From: Helicostylum pulchrum
Lineage: Eukaryota; Mucoromycota; Mucoromycetes; Mucorales; Mucoraceae
Reading direction: 5' to 3'
DNA length: 64,000 nt
Assembly: GCA_025677825.1 (NCBI GenBank)
Contig: JAIXMO010000018.1
Coordinates: 1-64,000, forward strand
The first letter of the stretch is position 1, and each line of letters begins with the position of its first letter. The notes below the pieces were generated by a model. It was given only the letters and a program-made list of their open reading frames with translations, had not been told where the DNA came from and made no database searches. Below are positions 12,357-23,828 of this stretch, piece after piece. Position numbers and translations under genes: made by a program.

Positions 12357-12644
12357 TTAATTAAGTTCGAAGCATAGCTGACGAACTAAACTTATTATCC
12401 GAAGGGGAGGAGACTCTTGTTGTCCCACCCTTTTTTTCCCACCCTTTTTTTATATTATTTATTTTATTTTATTTCTTTACTTTCTGTATGGATAAGGTTT
12501 CTTAATTATCTCAAGTTACATTTTATAATTATATTTTATCAAATTTTTTTTCAAATTAATAAAGAAAATATAGTAACACAACAAGAGTCTCCTCCCTTTC
12601 GGATTATAAGTTTAGTTCGTTAGCTATGCTTCGAACTTAATTAA
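12357..12644. mobile_element. Foldback/MITE-like element with 67-bp terminal inverted repeats
   Basis: Arms at 12357-12423 and 12578-12644 are inverted copies of 67 bases with three mismatches. They are separated by 154 bases of T/A-rich filler without coding capacity. The outer ends are the palindrome TTAATTAA, and the element is bounded on both sides by CTG (12354-12356 and 12645-12647), a possible 3-bp target duplication; TTAA inside the palindrome is an alternative target site. Size and structure fit a non-autonomous element. The arm interiors are G/C-richer than the surroundings. Confidence 0.8.
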
Positions 12645-12689
12645 CTGGAATGTCGCACGGTTTTAAAAGTATGTAAGGGGATTCAGTAA

Positions 12690-13200
12690 AAAAAAAATTG
12701 ATCGACGATGCCTAATGGCGTTGGGCACTTTTTTTTCACTACCATAAATGAGTTAGGTGCACTTAAAAACGGGATACAGTCAGGCTGGTGGATATTTGTC
12801 AGTTACAAAAAAAGTAAAACTGCAAAAACAAGAGTAACCTCTCATTCGGTTATTGGAGCCATTCATTCGTCTGCAGTGCTTCATGTCGTTTTCAAAAAGC
12901 CCCCTCCCAAACCTGAATTAGACACTGTTGCAAAAAAGAAGAGAAAGGGTAACGGTAGAAAGAAAAGGGGGTGTAGTTGAGACGACTAACGACGACGAAG
13001 GAACTCAGGAGGATGACGCTTGTATAAGATTGTACAAATTAGTATTTCTGCAATATAATACGTAGATACATCAATAACAAGAACTTATCAGACTTAAAAA
13101 GGTTTATGGTTTTTTGCACACATAATTTTAAAAACGAAAAGAAAGAATTAAAGCCTTCGCTCAGTAACGCCAATTTGGCAATCAGAGATTGCTTCCCTAC
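12690..13200 (+). pseudogene. Tc1/mariner-like transposase relic
   Basis: The frame at 12708-12980 contains RVTSHSVIGAIHSSAVLHV followed by KKPPPKPE and a basic stretch. This layout is like the segment just before the second catalytic Asp in Tc1/mariner-like transposases of Mucorales. After a stop near 12980 the continuation, to about 13200, is broken by several stops. No DDE motif survives. The family assignment rests on pattern memory, not a search. Confidence 0.45.
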
Positions 13201-13314
13201 AAAAAAAAATATTTACCAGCTGCAGGAATTTATATAAAAAAAAAACTTTATTTACATAGACAATTGGTTATAATAGGGTATTTGTCTTTTTTTTTATATA
13301 TGTATGTGCATAAA

Positions 13315-15230
13315 TTATTTTTTAAGTGATATAGCACTGTAACGATTATTATTGCGGGTGTTTCCACCAGAGGACGCAGTACGTTTAGGAGGTCCTGTTA
13401 TCGAGTTACGCTTTGGAGTTCCAGTTGAGTTACTACGCTTTTTAGGTGGCCCAACTAAATCTTTAGGATGAACAAACGAACATCTCTTACCGAATGTACA
13501 TTCATCTCCAGCTCTAATATTACAAACAAAAAAAACTATTAGTACACTTTTTTTTTTTTTGGTAACTCCCATTTTTTCTTCTTCTTATATATTACCTGCA
13601 TGGTGCTGTTGGATGAGAGAACTTACAGTTCTTGTTGGTACAGGCAGGCCAGTAATCACATCTGTTTTTCATCTTTGACAAATGCGATTGCGATTGTTTG
13701 CGGATTTTTTCTTTTCTCGACCATTCCTTCTTTTCGGCGTTGTTTAAGCTGAATACAGCCGTATTGTTCAAGCTTAATGGTTTATTGTTTGTTATCCTTT
13801 CATCGAACAACTTATCCCAAGTAGTGCCATAAAAGTTACTATTACTCTGTTGTTCATTCGAAGCAGAAGCAGTAACAGATGCGGCAGCAATAGTAGCGAA
13901 TGTGTTGGTTCCAGAGTGCACTGAGCTACTACTGGTGGTATTTGAACCAGCCTTGTCTTGTTGACAGCTTTGTTCATATTGTGATAATTGAGAGGCTTGT
14001 GCAGCATCTTCAGAAGCGAGATTACTAGTTACTGCTTTGTTTGTAACATCCACGGTCTTGGCTGCGACACATGTATCTGCTTCAGCAGCGGTGTCATTTT
14101 GAGCAGCAGCAGAAGCGACTGTAACATTGCAAGCTGTAAGAGATGGCTTGGAGGACTCAGATACAGACTTAGAAACAGCGTAGGCGACAACACGGGCGAC
14201 ATTTTGATCAGCAGGAAGTTTACGTGCAACAGATAAAGGAACAACACACTTGCGTGAGGTAGCAGAAGCGACTGTAGCATAGAAAGTTGCAAGAGATGGT
14301 TTGTGAGACTTAAAAGCAGCGTAGGCGACAGCGCGGGCGACATTAACATCAACGGGAGCAAGTTTAGGGGCCTTGGGTAACGAGTTGATATACCCGCGTT
14401 CCTTCAAAGTAATAGAAGCTGTGGTAGCATTATATGCAGCGAGAACAGGCTTGGGTGCTTTGGGTAAAGTGTTTACATATTCACGTGCTTTGAGAGTTGT
14501 AAGTGCCTTTGTAGCATTAAAAACAGCAAGGAAGGGTTTAGCAGGATTGGGTGAAGAAGCAACATATTGACGACCTACAGCAATAGCATTATATGCAGCA
14601 ATAAAGGGTCTGGCGGGCTTGGGTGATTCAACAGTATCACTTTTAATATCCACAACTTTTTTAGTTGCTTCAGGTGCGGGATTAATATCAGCAGTTACAG
14701 GTTTAGTAGGGGTAGCATCATATTTAGCTAATGATGATGTATTCTTTGGCGCCACCTACAACAAAAATAGTAATAGTCAGGATAAACTGTTTCAAAATAA
14801 AAAAAAATAAGTGATGTTACCTTGACTGCGGCAGGATCCGTTTTTTTTATTTTATTCTCAGTTTCTTTGGTTACAGTAGGTTCTGTTAGAGGGCAAACGC
14901 GTTAACCATAACATCCTTTTGATAGCAGAAGCAGAACCAGTCTTCTTCTTCCAAAATATATATATATACGCTTTTTTACTTACCAGTAGCATTTTTAATT
15001 TCCCTGCTTTGGGTTTCAATTTTAACAATAAATGTAGGTGTAGGTGTAGTTTTACCTATAGCACTTTGAATTAGTACAACTATGACATTATGTCTTAAAA
15101 AAAAAAAAGGAAAAAAAAAAAAAAAAAATAGATCTACTTTACCAAACGTAAAAAAGTAATAATACATAATTATACCAAGTAAAAAGGGTATATCCGTGTT
15201 TACCACGGTATAATCAATCAAACTCTTCAT
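13315..15230 (-). CDS. Nab2-like tandem CCCH zinc-finger protein with internal repeats
   Basis: A five-exon model (15230-15176, 15055-14984, 14882-14821, 14755-13596, 13513-13315) closes in phase to 515 residues. Near residue 430 lie two adjacent fingers of Nab2/ZC3H14 type: CDYWPACTNKNCKFSH (C-x5-C-x4-C-x3-H) and then C-x5-C-x5-C-x3-H ending CSFVH, the second split by the last intron. A basic Pro/Thr/Ser tail follows. Nab2-type fingers bind poly(A) and act in nuclear mRNA export and tail-length control. The middle, about residues 108-298, consists of Ala/Lys/Pro-rich repeated modules (KPxLAxYNAT-ASxTLK type). The first two exons are less certain than the rest because coding character there is weak. 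Confidence 0.6.
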
Positions 15231-15439
15231 ATTTAAAATAAAATAGAATGAGATAAAAGAGAATAAAGAACGAATCACGGCAAAAAAAGAAAATGCTGGA
15301 ATTTAACTGAAATTAAAACAGCCATAAAAATTACCAATCCAACATTATCGTCATGTTATTATCCTGGATCTGCTCTTGATCCTTACATTTACTTAATAAC
15401 CACCATCGTATAATAAAAGTTTTTTCTTTTTTCTTTTTT

Positions 15440-16180
15440 CTTTTTAAAGCATTTTTACTGGAATACCACGCCACCTAAAACTAACAATTTCCAAAAATAT
15501 ACGACTAACCTTTTACAAAGAGCTTTGGAAAAACCTGAATCTGCAGATGTAATAATGAGAGAGTTGCGTTTGCTGATCGAGCAGAACAACTAAGAGAATC
15601 GACTTGAGATGATAGGCGTTTTAAAGGGACAGGGAGCTATTATTGCTAATAGTACAGATGCTTCCAGCACTAATTTGCGTGTTATTCCTGTCCCGAATGG
15701 CATTAAATGCAGTGGATAAAAACGCTGAATCACATTAAAAAACACTGAATTCAGTGTTTTCTTCTCTCTGAATAACATTAAACCTGTTAGCGCTCAGATT
15801 CTTTAAATTCATTTCCGAGAGAAATACAATGTACATTTTGGGCGAAAAAATGTTTACTACTATCAGAAAACGATATTAACGAAAACGAAATGAAAAATCA
15901 CCCATTATTGAAGATACCGACGGCCACTAAGTGTCATAAAAAGATCATATTGTCAAATAAGTATCCCTTCGAAAGGCAATTAAGGCTCGAGCTGTTGGAT
16001 CCACTCGTGCCATTCTCGCGGGTACTAAACTAGAGGATGTTCTCACTCACGGTTCTTGGGCCTCTTCGTCGATTTGCGACACTTATTATCGTTTGAATCG
16101 GGCTTCCATCACCAATTTTACCGATCTTATTCTATGAAGTACCGTCACTTTTCTCTGAATACACAACAAGAGCCTCCGGC
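15440..16180 (+). pseudogene. Tyrosine-recombinase element relic (DIRS/Crypton-like)
   Basis: From 15976 to a TGA at 16135-16137 the translation reads as the C-terminal end of a tyrosine recombinase: an arginine-bearing STRAILAG, then LEDVLTHGSWASSS and the putative nucleophile region CDTYYRLNRAS. This is the H-x-x-W...Y arrangement of fungal DIRS or Crypton recombinases. Upstream, to about 15440, are shorter fragments broken by stops and shifts. Immediately downstream (16161-16177) lies a 17-base sequence nearly identical to the inner end of the foldback element arm. The element is dead. Confidence 0.6.
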
Positions 16181-16319
16181 CCAATGAAGGATAATAGTTC
16201 TTCTTAAAGCAACCTATGTGTAAAAGAGCGCTTTTTACAAACGTCCACCCGACTGTGATAGCGTATAAATATCAGAATATCTTTTTTTTTGGCACTTTAT
16301 AAAAGTAAGTAAAAAGCAA

Positions 16320-16600
16320 TATGTCGCGCTTTCTTTCTGAACGTGTAAATAGAATCCCCCCATTCGTGATATTAATTTACTTGTAGGCAAGCATGCCATC
16401 AATAGCTATATAGCACACGATGGTGAATGGCTCGATGGAAAACGTGCGGATGTTCTCCTGATCCCTACTACCACCATTTCCGAATCAATGCTACCTGTTC
16501 TTGTTAAGATCCGAAATGTTGTTGATAAGGAATATATCCACGAACTCAGCAAATAATACAAGGAGGAATATTTAAAGTTGTACAAAAAGAAAGAAAGAAA
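16320..16600 (+). pseudogene. PD-(D/E)XK-nuclease-like relic
   Basis: The frame ending at the TAA at 16554-16556 contains HDGEWLDGKRADVLLIP and, about ten residues on, LPVLVKIRN. This resembles a protein repeated in Mucorales genomes with the nuclease-like arrangement D...(E/Q)-x-(K/Q): intact members usually read RSDV...PVLVEIQ. Here the glutamate is replaced by lysine, the N-terminus is missing and a stop follows. The relic lies between the recombinase relic and a further broken frame. Confidence 0.4.
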
Positions 16601-16603
16601 GGA

Positions 16604-17073
16604 GTGTACTACAAAACTTACTCTCATTTAAAATCGTATCACTACAATCTTAGAAGCGATTTTTTAAAGTTCAAGAATACTGAAAACATCAACGCAGATG
16701 TTATCCAGAAAGTTAGAACGGATCTTCATCCTGATAAAAGAGTCAATTTAAATATTTGGACCTTCCCAAAATTTCCTCACCTCCTTCCACGGCAGTTTTT
16801 CGTCAGGAAAACGCGGAAGTAAGCAGTGTTCCTGATTTGGGTGAAGGTCATCATAATAAGAAATTCACAACAATCACCAAGAACACTTTCTGGTGCAGAA
16901 GAAAAGCTGCTGCTCATAAGGTTTTGGGTGCCATTATGGATTATATGCGCATGGAGACTTTACAACAAATCTCCGAACAGTTTCGTCCGGTTTTAACCAG
17001 TTATAAAATGTTAGGTTTGCGGACGCCTATGAAGCGTTTCATTCATCCTCGTAATCGTACCATTCAAGATTAA
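16604..17073 (+). pseudogene. Broken ORF, unrecognised, probably mobile-element derived
   Basis: Two overlapping frames (from 16604 and to 17073) give one continuous-looking protein if a single frameshift near 16757-16770 is allowed. The second part has a well-formed helix-rich stretch (AAAHKVLGAIMDYMRMETLQ). I do not recognise the family. Its position next to two element relics suggests transposon origin. Confidence 0.3.
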
Positions 17074-18440
17074 CCTGGTAAAATTTTGGATTTTTGGCGG
17101 GAAAAAAACAACTAGAAGGAAACCTAGGTTGTTGTGATAGAGTAATTTGCAAAGGAAAAGGCAGCCTAAAATATTGTCCAAGGAAGCAATTTTTAACAAA
17201 AAAATCCACCTAAACCAGTTGGAACGAAGCAATACAGCCATAGAAGTAAATAATAATATAGTATCTTTGAAAGCACAGCTGAAATAAGAAAAACTACTAA
17301 AAGACAACGTACTTCCATTGATATTGACCTCTTATTATAATAAATAATTCATTTTTACCTATTTAAAAAGTAACTTTCGTTACATAAAAAAAAACCCAAG
17401 TAGCAAATTATAATTTCGGCTGGGAGCGCTAATGACCCTCTCTAGTATTTTACCTCCACCATTGATATGTACTCGAGGTCAGAAGCATTGTGTAGCTGTG
17501 TGTATAAAAATAGATAACGAAACACACACATATCTCAAAATCGATAAGTAAATTTTTTTTTCTTCCTCTCAGTATAGAAAAAAAAAAACTCCAAAGGAAA
17601 TTGACCGGGAAGGATCTTTCGAGAGAACCGAACCATTATAAGCCATAATAGGCCTCGTGCAGCGCTTAGCGTAGTAATCGTGCGACGTAATTTTTTTTTC
17701 CCTGGCTAAGTAAGGTAAAAAGGAGGGACAGAATGTCTATTAATACTAAATCCCAAAGACTGAATAAATTTTGTAACCAATAAAATACCTTACCGTCGTA
17801 AACATGATCTTTTTTACACATCCGCCTTAACTATTTATTTTTGCGATTTACTTGCCTAAAAGAGATGCAAATTCAATTGACTCAGACAAAACAATAGTCT
17901 GTGCACTACCTTAACTACAGAATAAAAAACCATCTATACGATAAATTTATGCTTATAGTTTGAAGTTTCTTTCTTTTTACGTATCCAATTTAAATTTCTA
18001 GTTGACAAGATATATATTAAAACGATTACTTACAGTAATTATTTTTTCCTATCTATTTTACAGTTTTTAAATAAGCCAGTTCTATCTTTTACCAAATATA
18101 CGTCATATTACTCTAACGGCAGAGAAAGATAATAACGAATCAAAACGTACAAAAGGTAATATTTAGCAAAAAGATACAATACCATACTCGCCTCACAAGA
18201 TTAAGATTTTAGACTCTTTTTAACCTACTTGAAGTAATTTTCTGTAAAAAAGAAGAAAATAAAGCGCCGCATCCATATAAGGCATGTACGAAGCAAAAAA
18301 GGGTAATTTGAATCTGTGGCGTAATTTTTTTTTTTTAGGCTTACAGAAATCTTTCCCTATAGCGTAACATTTTTATACAAGAGGTAAAAAAACAAAAAGT
18401 GAAATGTACGAAGACAAAGACCATCCACTCCACAAAAAAC
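17074..18440. other. Long intergenic stretch, nothing identified
   Basis: About 1.4 kb of AT-rich sequence with many short A/T runs. No coding frame, RNA gene or repeat partner could be supported on either strand. Confidence 0.5.
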
Positions 18441-18441
18441 T

Positions 18442-18449
18442 TATATAAA
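18442..18449 (+). promoter_or_regulatory. TATA box upstream of the WWE-like gene
   Basis: TATATAAA, 152 bases before the ATG at 18601, followed by a pyrimidine-rich leader. Position and sequence fit a canonical fungal TATA promoter. Confidence 0.45.
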
Positions 18450-18600
18450 GAAGCCTATTTTCATGTCAAAAAGTATTATTGTCTTTCTCATTATAGTCTA
18501 TCACAGTTTTACCAACTTTTTTCATACAAAGTTTATTACTTGATTCCACAAACCACTTTTTTTTAATACACCGACATCAACAACATACCTTTTATACAAA

Positions 18601-18813
18601 ATGGCTTGCGTTCAATGGGTTTATGCTAACGGTAGCTGCTGGGTCGCACTTGACAGAATCGCTCAAAATGATATCGAGTGCTTGTGGTCTAGAAACAACT
18701 CTCACTGGATCCGCTTTCCTTCCGTTTCAAAAGGTGCTGTATTTGTTGACTTTCAAAAGATGGAGATGCTCTGTAACGGTTACTCTTACACGATCGCTCG
18801 TTGTATCTCTTAA
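18601..18813 (+). CDS. Mini-protein of 70 residues, WWE-like domain
   Basis: An intronless ATG frame with clear coding character and a TATA box upstream. The whole protein could be a single WWE-like domain: VQWVYANGSCWVALD at the start, IECLW in the middle, and VFVDFQKMEML then YTIAR at the end. This follows the WWE pattern W..Y...W..D...-IE....-V.VDF..M....-Y.I.R. WWE domains bind ADP-ribose or iso-ADP-ribose and normally sit in PARPs and ubiquitin ligases; a free-standing one is unusual. Five cysteines and no signal peptide suggest a cytosolic protein. The assignment is from visual alignment only. Confidence 0.55.
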   Translation: MACVQWVYANGSCWVALDRIAQNDIECLWSRNNSHWIRFPSVSKGAVFVDFQKMEMLCNGYSYTIARCIS

Positions 18814-19204
18814 TTTTTACACTCCTGTAAAATTACACACACATATCTTTTTTTTTTTTTGACAGATATCTTCTCTGTCGTTTTGCATTACTTTCTAACA
18901 GACATTTTTTTTTTACCCCTTTTTGCATTACCTTCTTTATTTATTTTACATTACCTTTCACATTTATAAAAATAAAATATACTACTTTCATACCATAAAA
19001 CAATGATCTATTATATACCAGTTAGTGTTTGTTTATAACATGTGTGGCGCGAACATAGACAACATTCTAAATTTGTCAATTTCTGTACTGCTATTTTAAG
19101 AAAAAAAGCAGTAATGCATTTTTAATTTACAATTAGAAAGAAAAAAAGTATACAATATTTTATTTAAGTTTGTGTGCGTGAAAGTTTTATGTATGTGCGT
19201 GTAT

Positions 19205-19242
<38 letters not shown>

Positions 19243-19307
19243 GCAAACAAGAGAAGAAGAAAAAAAAAAGAGTCTATATATATTTTCATTTTTTTTTTTT
19301 TATCGAA
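18814..19307. other. Intergenic region between convergent genes
   Basis: Holds 3' flanks of the WWE-like gene (+) and the WDR75 gene (-), T-runs and an (AG)n microsatellite. No further gene seen. Confidence 0.5.
19207..19239. repeat. (AG)n microsatellite
   Basis: About sixteen uninterrupted AG units, 69 bases beyond the stop of the WDR75 homologue. Confidence 0.95.
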
Positions 19308-22190
19308 TTACCAAGCAATCTTTGAAGGGTCTTCTTCTTCTTCTGAATCTTCATCAGAAGAAGATTGTGCTGCAGTTGATTTGCGAGCGACAGGCTTTTG
19401 ACCTATTTACACATATAAAAAAAAAAGCGTTAATTATACACAATTAAAAAAAAGATCTACTAATAAAAATTTACCTAATTCTTGTGTAAAATAATTTGTT
19501 AATGATGGGAAATCTTGTTGAGCAGAAGTTGTAATATTAATATCCAACCCAGCATCTTGGTTATCTCCATCCTCCTCTTCAGACTCCTCTTGATCTATAT
19601 CCATAGCATTTGTCTCATCATTCTCAATACGAAGAGTCATAATAGACGACATGAAAGTATCGAACAAGACATCTACGCTAGGAAGAACATGACTTGGTGC
19701 AGATAATCCTGATACATCACCTTCTTCTCTACGTCTTGTTTTGCTCTCCTTTTTATTTGCAGACATGGCTTCTTCACGCATACTTTGTGCAGTCTTGATT
19801 CGAATACGCATCTGTTCATCTGTTTCCTTTTCGCTTTCACGCGTACCGTACATATCGTTCAATAAACTACGTTCTTCAGTCACAAGAGAAACAGCAGGTG
19901 CGCTGACCTCCTTCTTTTGTTTTGTAGTAGTAGCAGTAGAACTCTTGACAGCATATACAGCAAACTCATACCTATCCGAAAGACATACAACAGAACTAGG
20001 TTCATTATCATCTTGTTCTTTAGGAAGCCATGCAATAGATAAACAAGAATGGTTCAAGTGTTGTAAGGCGACAGGGACAGGGGACTTGGCGTCAAAGATC
20101 ACGACTCTTGACTCGCTAGTACGAGGATGATTACGCACAACAGCAAACTGATTCGATACCGTATCAACCGCAAGATGATCCACAGACATTTTATAACTCC
20201 ACCACACCTTACACGTCAACATATTCCACACATACAAGTGCGTCTTGGTCTTTGCGATCAAGAACGGACAATTCTCACCCAAAAAATGTAACCTGTCAAT
20301 GTTTTGAGGGTTGGGCTGTGCAAGCACCGATTGGATCGAGTTTAAATAGGGGTCCCATAATGTAATGATTTGACCAAACGCAACTGCCAAGATACTACCG
20401 TCTTCAGAGAACGTGGCGGTGGTGGGGCTGCTGTCTCTGTACACACCGACAGAACGACACATCCATGCTGCGTCTCCGTTACTTACATAGCTACGTCCCA
20501 AATCAGTGCTTAAATTCCAAACCTTGAAAGTCTTGTCCTTGGAGGTCGTGATGGCCATAGGTCCTTGACTGGAGACGGGGTTGAATGTTAAAGAGGTGAT
20601 GGGCTTGGAGTGAGGATAATCGACACGCGTATGAAGCTTATAAGCCTGGGTATCAGGATCCCAACGCCAGAACTTCAGAAAGAGTTCAGGGGTTGTGACG
20701 TTATCATCACGCGTATCTACTGTAGCCATCCATTCACCGCTCTTTAAAAACGCAACGTGAGACACATGTGCGTGTATAATTTCCTTTTCACCAGCACGAA
20801 CAACACGGTTCATAGGCACAACTTCTAAATCCATGACGTGGCTATCGGCATTGGCGTTGTAAAACTGGATGCTTCCTTGCACACCGTTCAAGACCACATG
20901 GTGGTTACGAGGCTCGATGATAAGACCGGTGGAGAGAGGGTTCAAGGCGTTATCGGCTTGAGCGTACTGAATACCTTGAATGACCTGTTCAATGGTCTGT
21001 GTAATACTGTTGACTAAACGGATCGAATTATCGTCTAACCCAAGACAATAGAAGCGATGGTTGGGTGAAATGGTGATGGATGCAATACTACCACCCATTC
21101 TAGGCAAAAACTGTTTATGTCCCGTATCCAATTGCCAAATGACGACGACGGACTCTTCACCACCAGATAAAAGGTAGGCGCCATCTGCCATAAAGGTAAG
21201 ACAGCGTACGGGGAGATGATGCCAGTGATGCACGGATCGAATTTGTTCCTTTTCGTCGCTGGATTTATAGTTGGTGATGTGCGTGATGCGACCTGATTTA
21301 TCACCAATAGCTAAAATAGGCTTGGTGGGGTGGAATTTAAGTACAGTGATTTGTTCAATAGAGATATGTTGTTGTAATTGTGTCTCGGGTACGTCTTCCG
21401 CATCGTTGTTGATGGGCCACACGTACGCCTTGAAACGAGCACCAAATGCAAGCCATTTACCGTCTTGAGTAATATCGATCGTAGTGCAGTCTCTTAATGA
21501 ACAAATACGGCGCATATGAGTAGGTTGATCTGAGTCTCCAAACGAGAAACGATATACAATAGAATTATCTGCCATTTTATCTATTAAAAAGTAATTTTTT
21601 TCGGTAGTGAATATCCTGTTTTACGCATAAACTATCTTTCTCTCTGTGTGTTGCACGTTTCCAAATTTTATTTTACCTTTTTCTTCAGATGTATTTACAA
21701 CGATATAAGCATGATTGGGTGTCTCGGGTGACATAACCATGGATTCGATTGGTGCATTTACATTGTACGTCTTTAATAAAATATCATCATTGTAATCCCA
21801 TAATTTAATAGTACCGTCTAAACTAGCGGTATAAAGTTGAAGGTGGTTCTTGGGGTTCAAAATAACGCGGGTGATCTTGTTTGTATGACCGCCCGTCGTA
21901 GCTGATTGAGATAATACCTTGACAACCGCTCCTGTTGCCATACTGAAAATTTTTACACAAGGTCCAACCGAAGAAAAAAAGTACCTGAACACACACACAC
22001 ACAATATTTTAGTAAACACCCATATATTTCCCTTTTATTACTTCAAGACTTACTTTGAATCTTTGGTGAATTCAGCGGGATATTCAGAAATGTTACCACC
22101 TGCCTTTTGTGAAAGGACCATGTGATTAGGTGCAACATGTTTAATGTCTGAGGCATGAACTGCCTTTTGTGTTTTTGTCGTCGAAGGCAT
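19308..22190 (-). CDS. UTP17: WDR75 homologue, t-UTP/U3 snoRNP subunit (yeast Nan1/Utp17)
   Basis: Four exons (22190-22054, 21984-21677, 21580-19475, 19402-19308) give 881 residues. The first exon starts MPSTTKTQKAVHASDIKHVA; the last encodes an acidic tail ending PSKIAW. WD-type beta-propeller repeats run through the first 600 residues or so, for example LYTASLDGTIKLWDYND, LLSGGEESVVVIWQLDTG and AITTSKDKTFKVWNL. The layout of two propellers plus a charged C-terminal tail matches WDR75/Nan1, part of the t-UTP subcomplex needed for pre-18S rRNA transcription and processing in the nucleolus. Length is close to the human protein. Its start lies 222 bases from the divergent PRCC gene, so they probably share a promoter region. 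Confidence 0.88.
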
Positions 22191-22412
22191 GAATCAAAAA
22201 TTGAAGGTTTTTTTTTTAAAAAAGAAAGGCTGAATCCGATCTTGACTTGATTAAATAGATTCCAAAAAAAAAAAAAGGTTTTTTTTTTTTTCTTCTTCTT
22301 CGTTTGGCAGATTTTTGTGACTGAAAACCGTCACATCCTTTCGGACTTTTTGGGCATTTAAACTTTTTTTTTTTACTTTTAAAAAAAAAACTATTCTTTT
22401 TTTCTTCATACA

Positions 22413-23644
22413 ATGTCTCTTGTACCAGACTATAGTAGCTCTGACTCTGATTCAGATAACGAACCCGTACAACAACAAGTTAAAAAGAGAACTTTATCTT
22501 CTATATTACCACCACCAAAAAAGACCAAATTAATTCAAGTAGAATTACCAAAGTTACAAGACGAAGATGACGAAGACAACACACCATCTAAACCTTTAAA
22601 GTCGTCAGTTGGTTTAGGTTTAGCTGATTTATTGCCTGCGCCTAAAAACTATAAGGGTCCTGTACCCGTAACCAAAACAACTACTGCTTTTATGCCTCAT
22701 GCTCTATCGAGAAAAGGAAAAGAGAAGCAAGTTGCTCCTGTCGTACAACAAAAACAAGAAGAACCAGCAGAAACGATTGCCCAGGAAGAAGAAGAAGTAG
22801 AAGAAGAAGTGGTTTATACACCAAGAAAATATACTGGGTCTTTTTTCCATATTGGTAAATATTAAAAACAAGGTAATATAAAAAGGAATAGTGATAATTT
22901 TAAAAAAAAAGTATATGTATAGGCAAGGAGTTGAAAGAGGAACCTGTTGTAGAAAATACACCTAAACCAGTGCAGCCTACACCTGGACCAGTATACACAG
23001 TAGAAAGACCACCTGCTACCGAAGAACCTCAATACACAGCCGTAGATGCATACGCATACGATCCAAACGCCATGTACTCTACGGACCCTTCAACATATTA
23101 CCAATACCAACAGCAATACGAAGCGAATAACGTGGGCGAATTAGAAGATGGAGAAGACGTAAGTTTGAATGATTTAAAATAGGTAGTAGTTACGATTTTA
23201 AAAAAAAAAATCTTACACATGTGTAGTTACAACGCTTGGTTGGTAAGCGGTTAAGAGGAGAATCAAATATTCAAATCAAAACGATCCATCAAGCAGACAT
23301 GTTACCTAGTGACGAGTGGAGAGAACACCAGGCTTTGACGGCGGCACCTAAATTTAATAACGGAACCACGGTTCGTAACAGAATTACGATAACAAAAAAG
23401 AGTTTATAAAACTGATAAAGGTTTTTTTTTATAGATGCAAGCAAGTAAACTACAAATGAAAAAGAATAACATTATGGCACTTGCTGCACACGCTGTAAAC
23501 AACCAGGAGAAATTAGATGAAATGTTTGCTGCTCATAAAAAGACAAGACGTGAAGCTGCAACAAAATACGGTAACAGTTTTTTTTTTTTTTTATTATTTT
23601 GACTGTCAACATTTAACTAAACACATTTTTTATTAGGGTTTTGA
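22413..23644 (+). CDS. PRCC-family nuclear protein
   Basis: Five exons (22413-22854, 22923-23158, 23227-23370, 23435-23570, 23637-23644) give 321 residues. The last coding exon supplies only 8 bases, completing the terminal Gly-Phe and the stop. The N-terminus has LVPDYSSSDSDSDNE and then a proline-rich region (SILPPPKKTK, LADLLPAP). The C-terminal domain includes VGKRLRGESNIQIKTIHQAD, LQMKKNNIMALAAHAV and finally KKTRREAATKYGF, the conserved end of PRCC. PRCC is a spliceosome-associated nuclear protein, and in humans it is a fusion partner in renal carcinoma. The gene is divergent from the WDR75 homologue. Confidence 0.85.
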
Positions 23645-23828
23645 CCAATGACTTGTAACTTAGGAGTAAAATAAAGGGGGGTTTTTTTTTCTTTTTATTT
23701 TGTGTGTGTGTGCGGTGAGAGTGGAGAGAAAAAGAACCCTTATTTCTTCTTTTTTTTTTTCCTCTTTTTTTCTTTTTCTTCTGTATATATTTTTGTTCTC
23801 CTCTTTTTCTTTTTCTTTCTCTTTCTTT

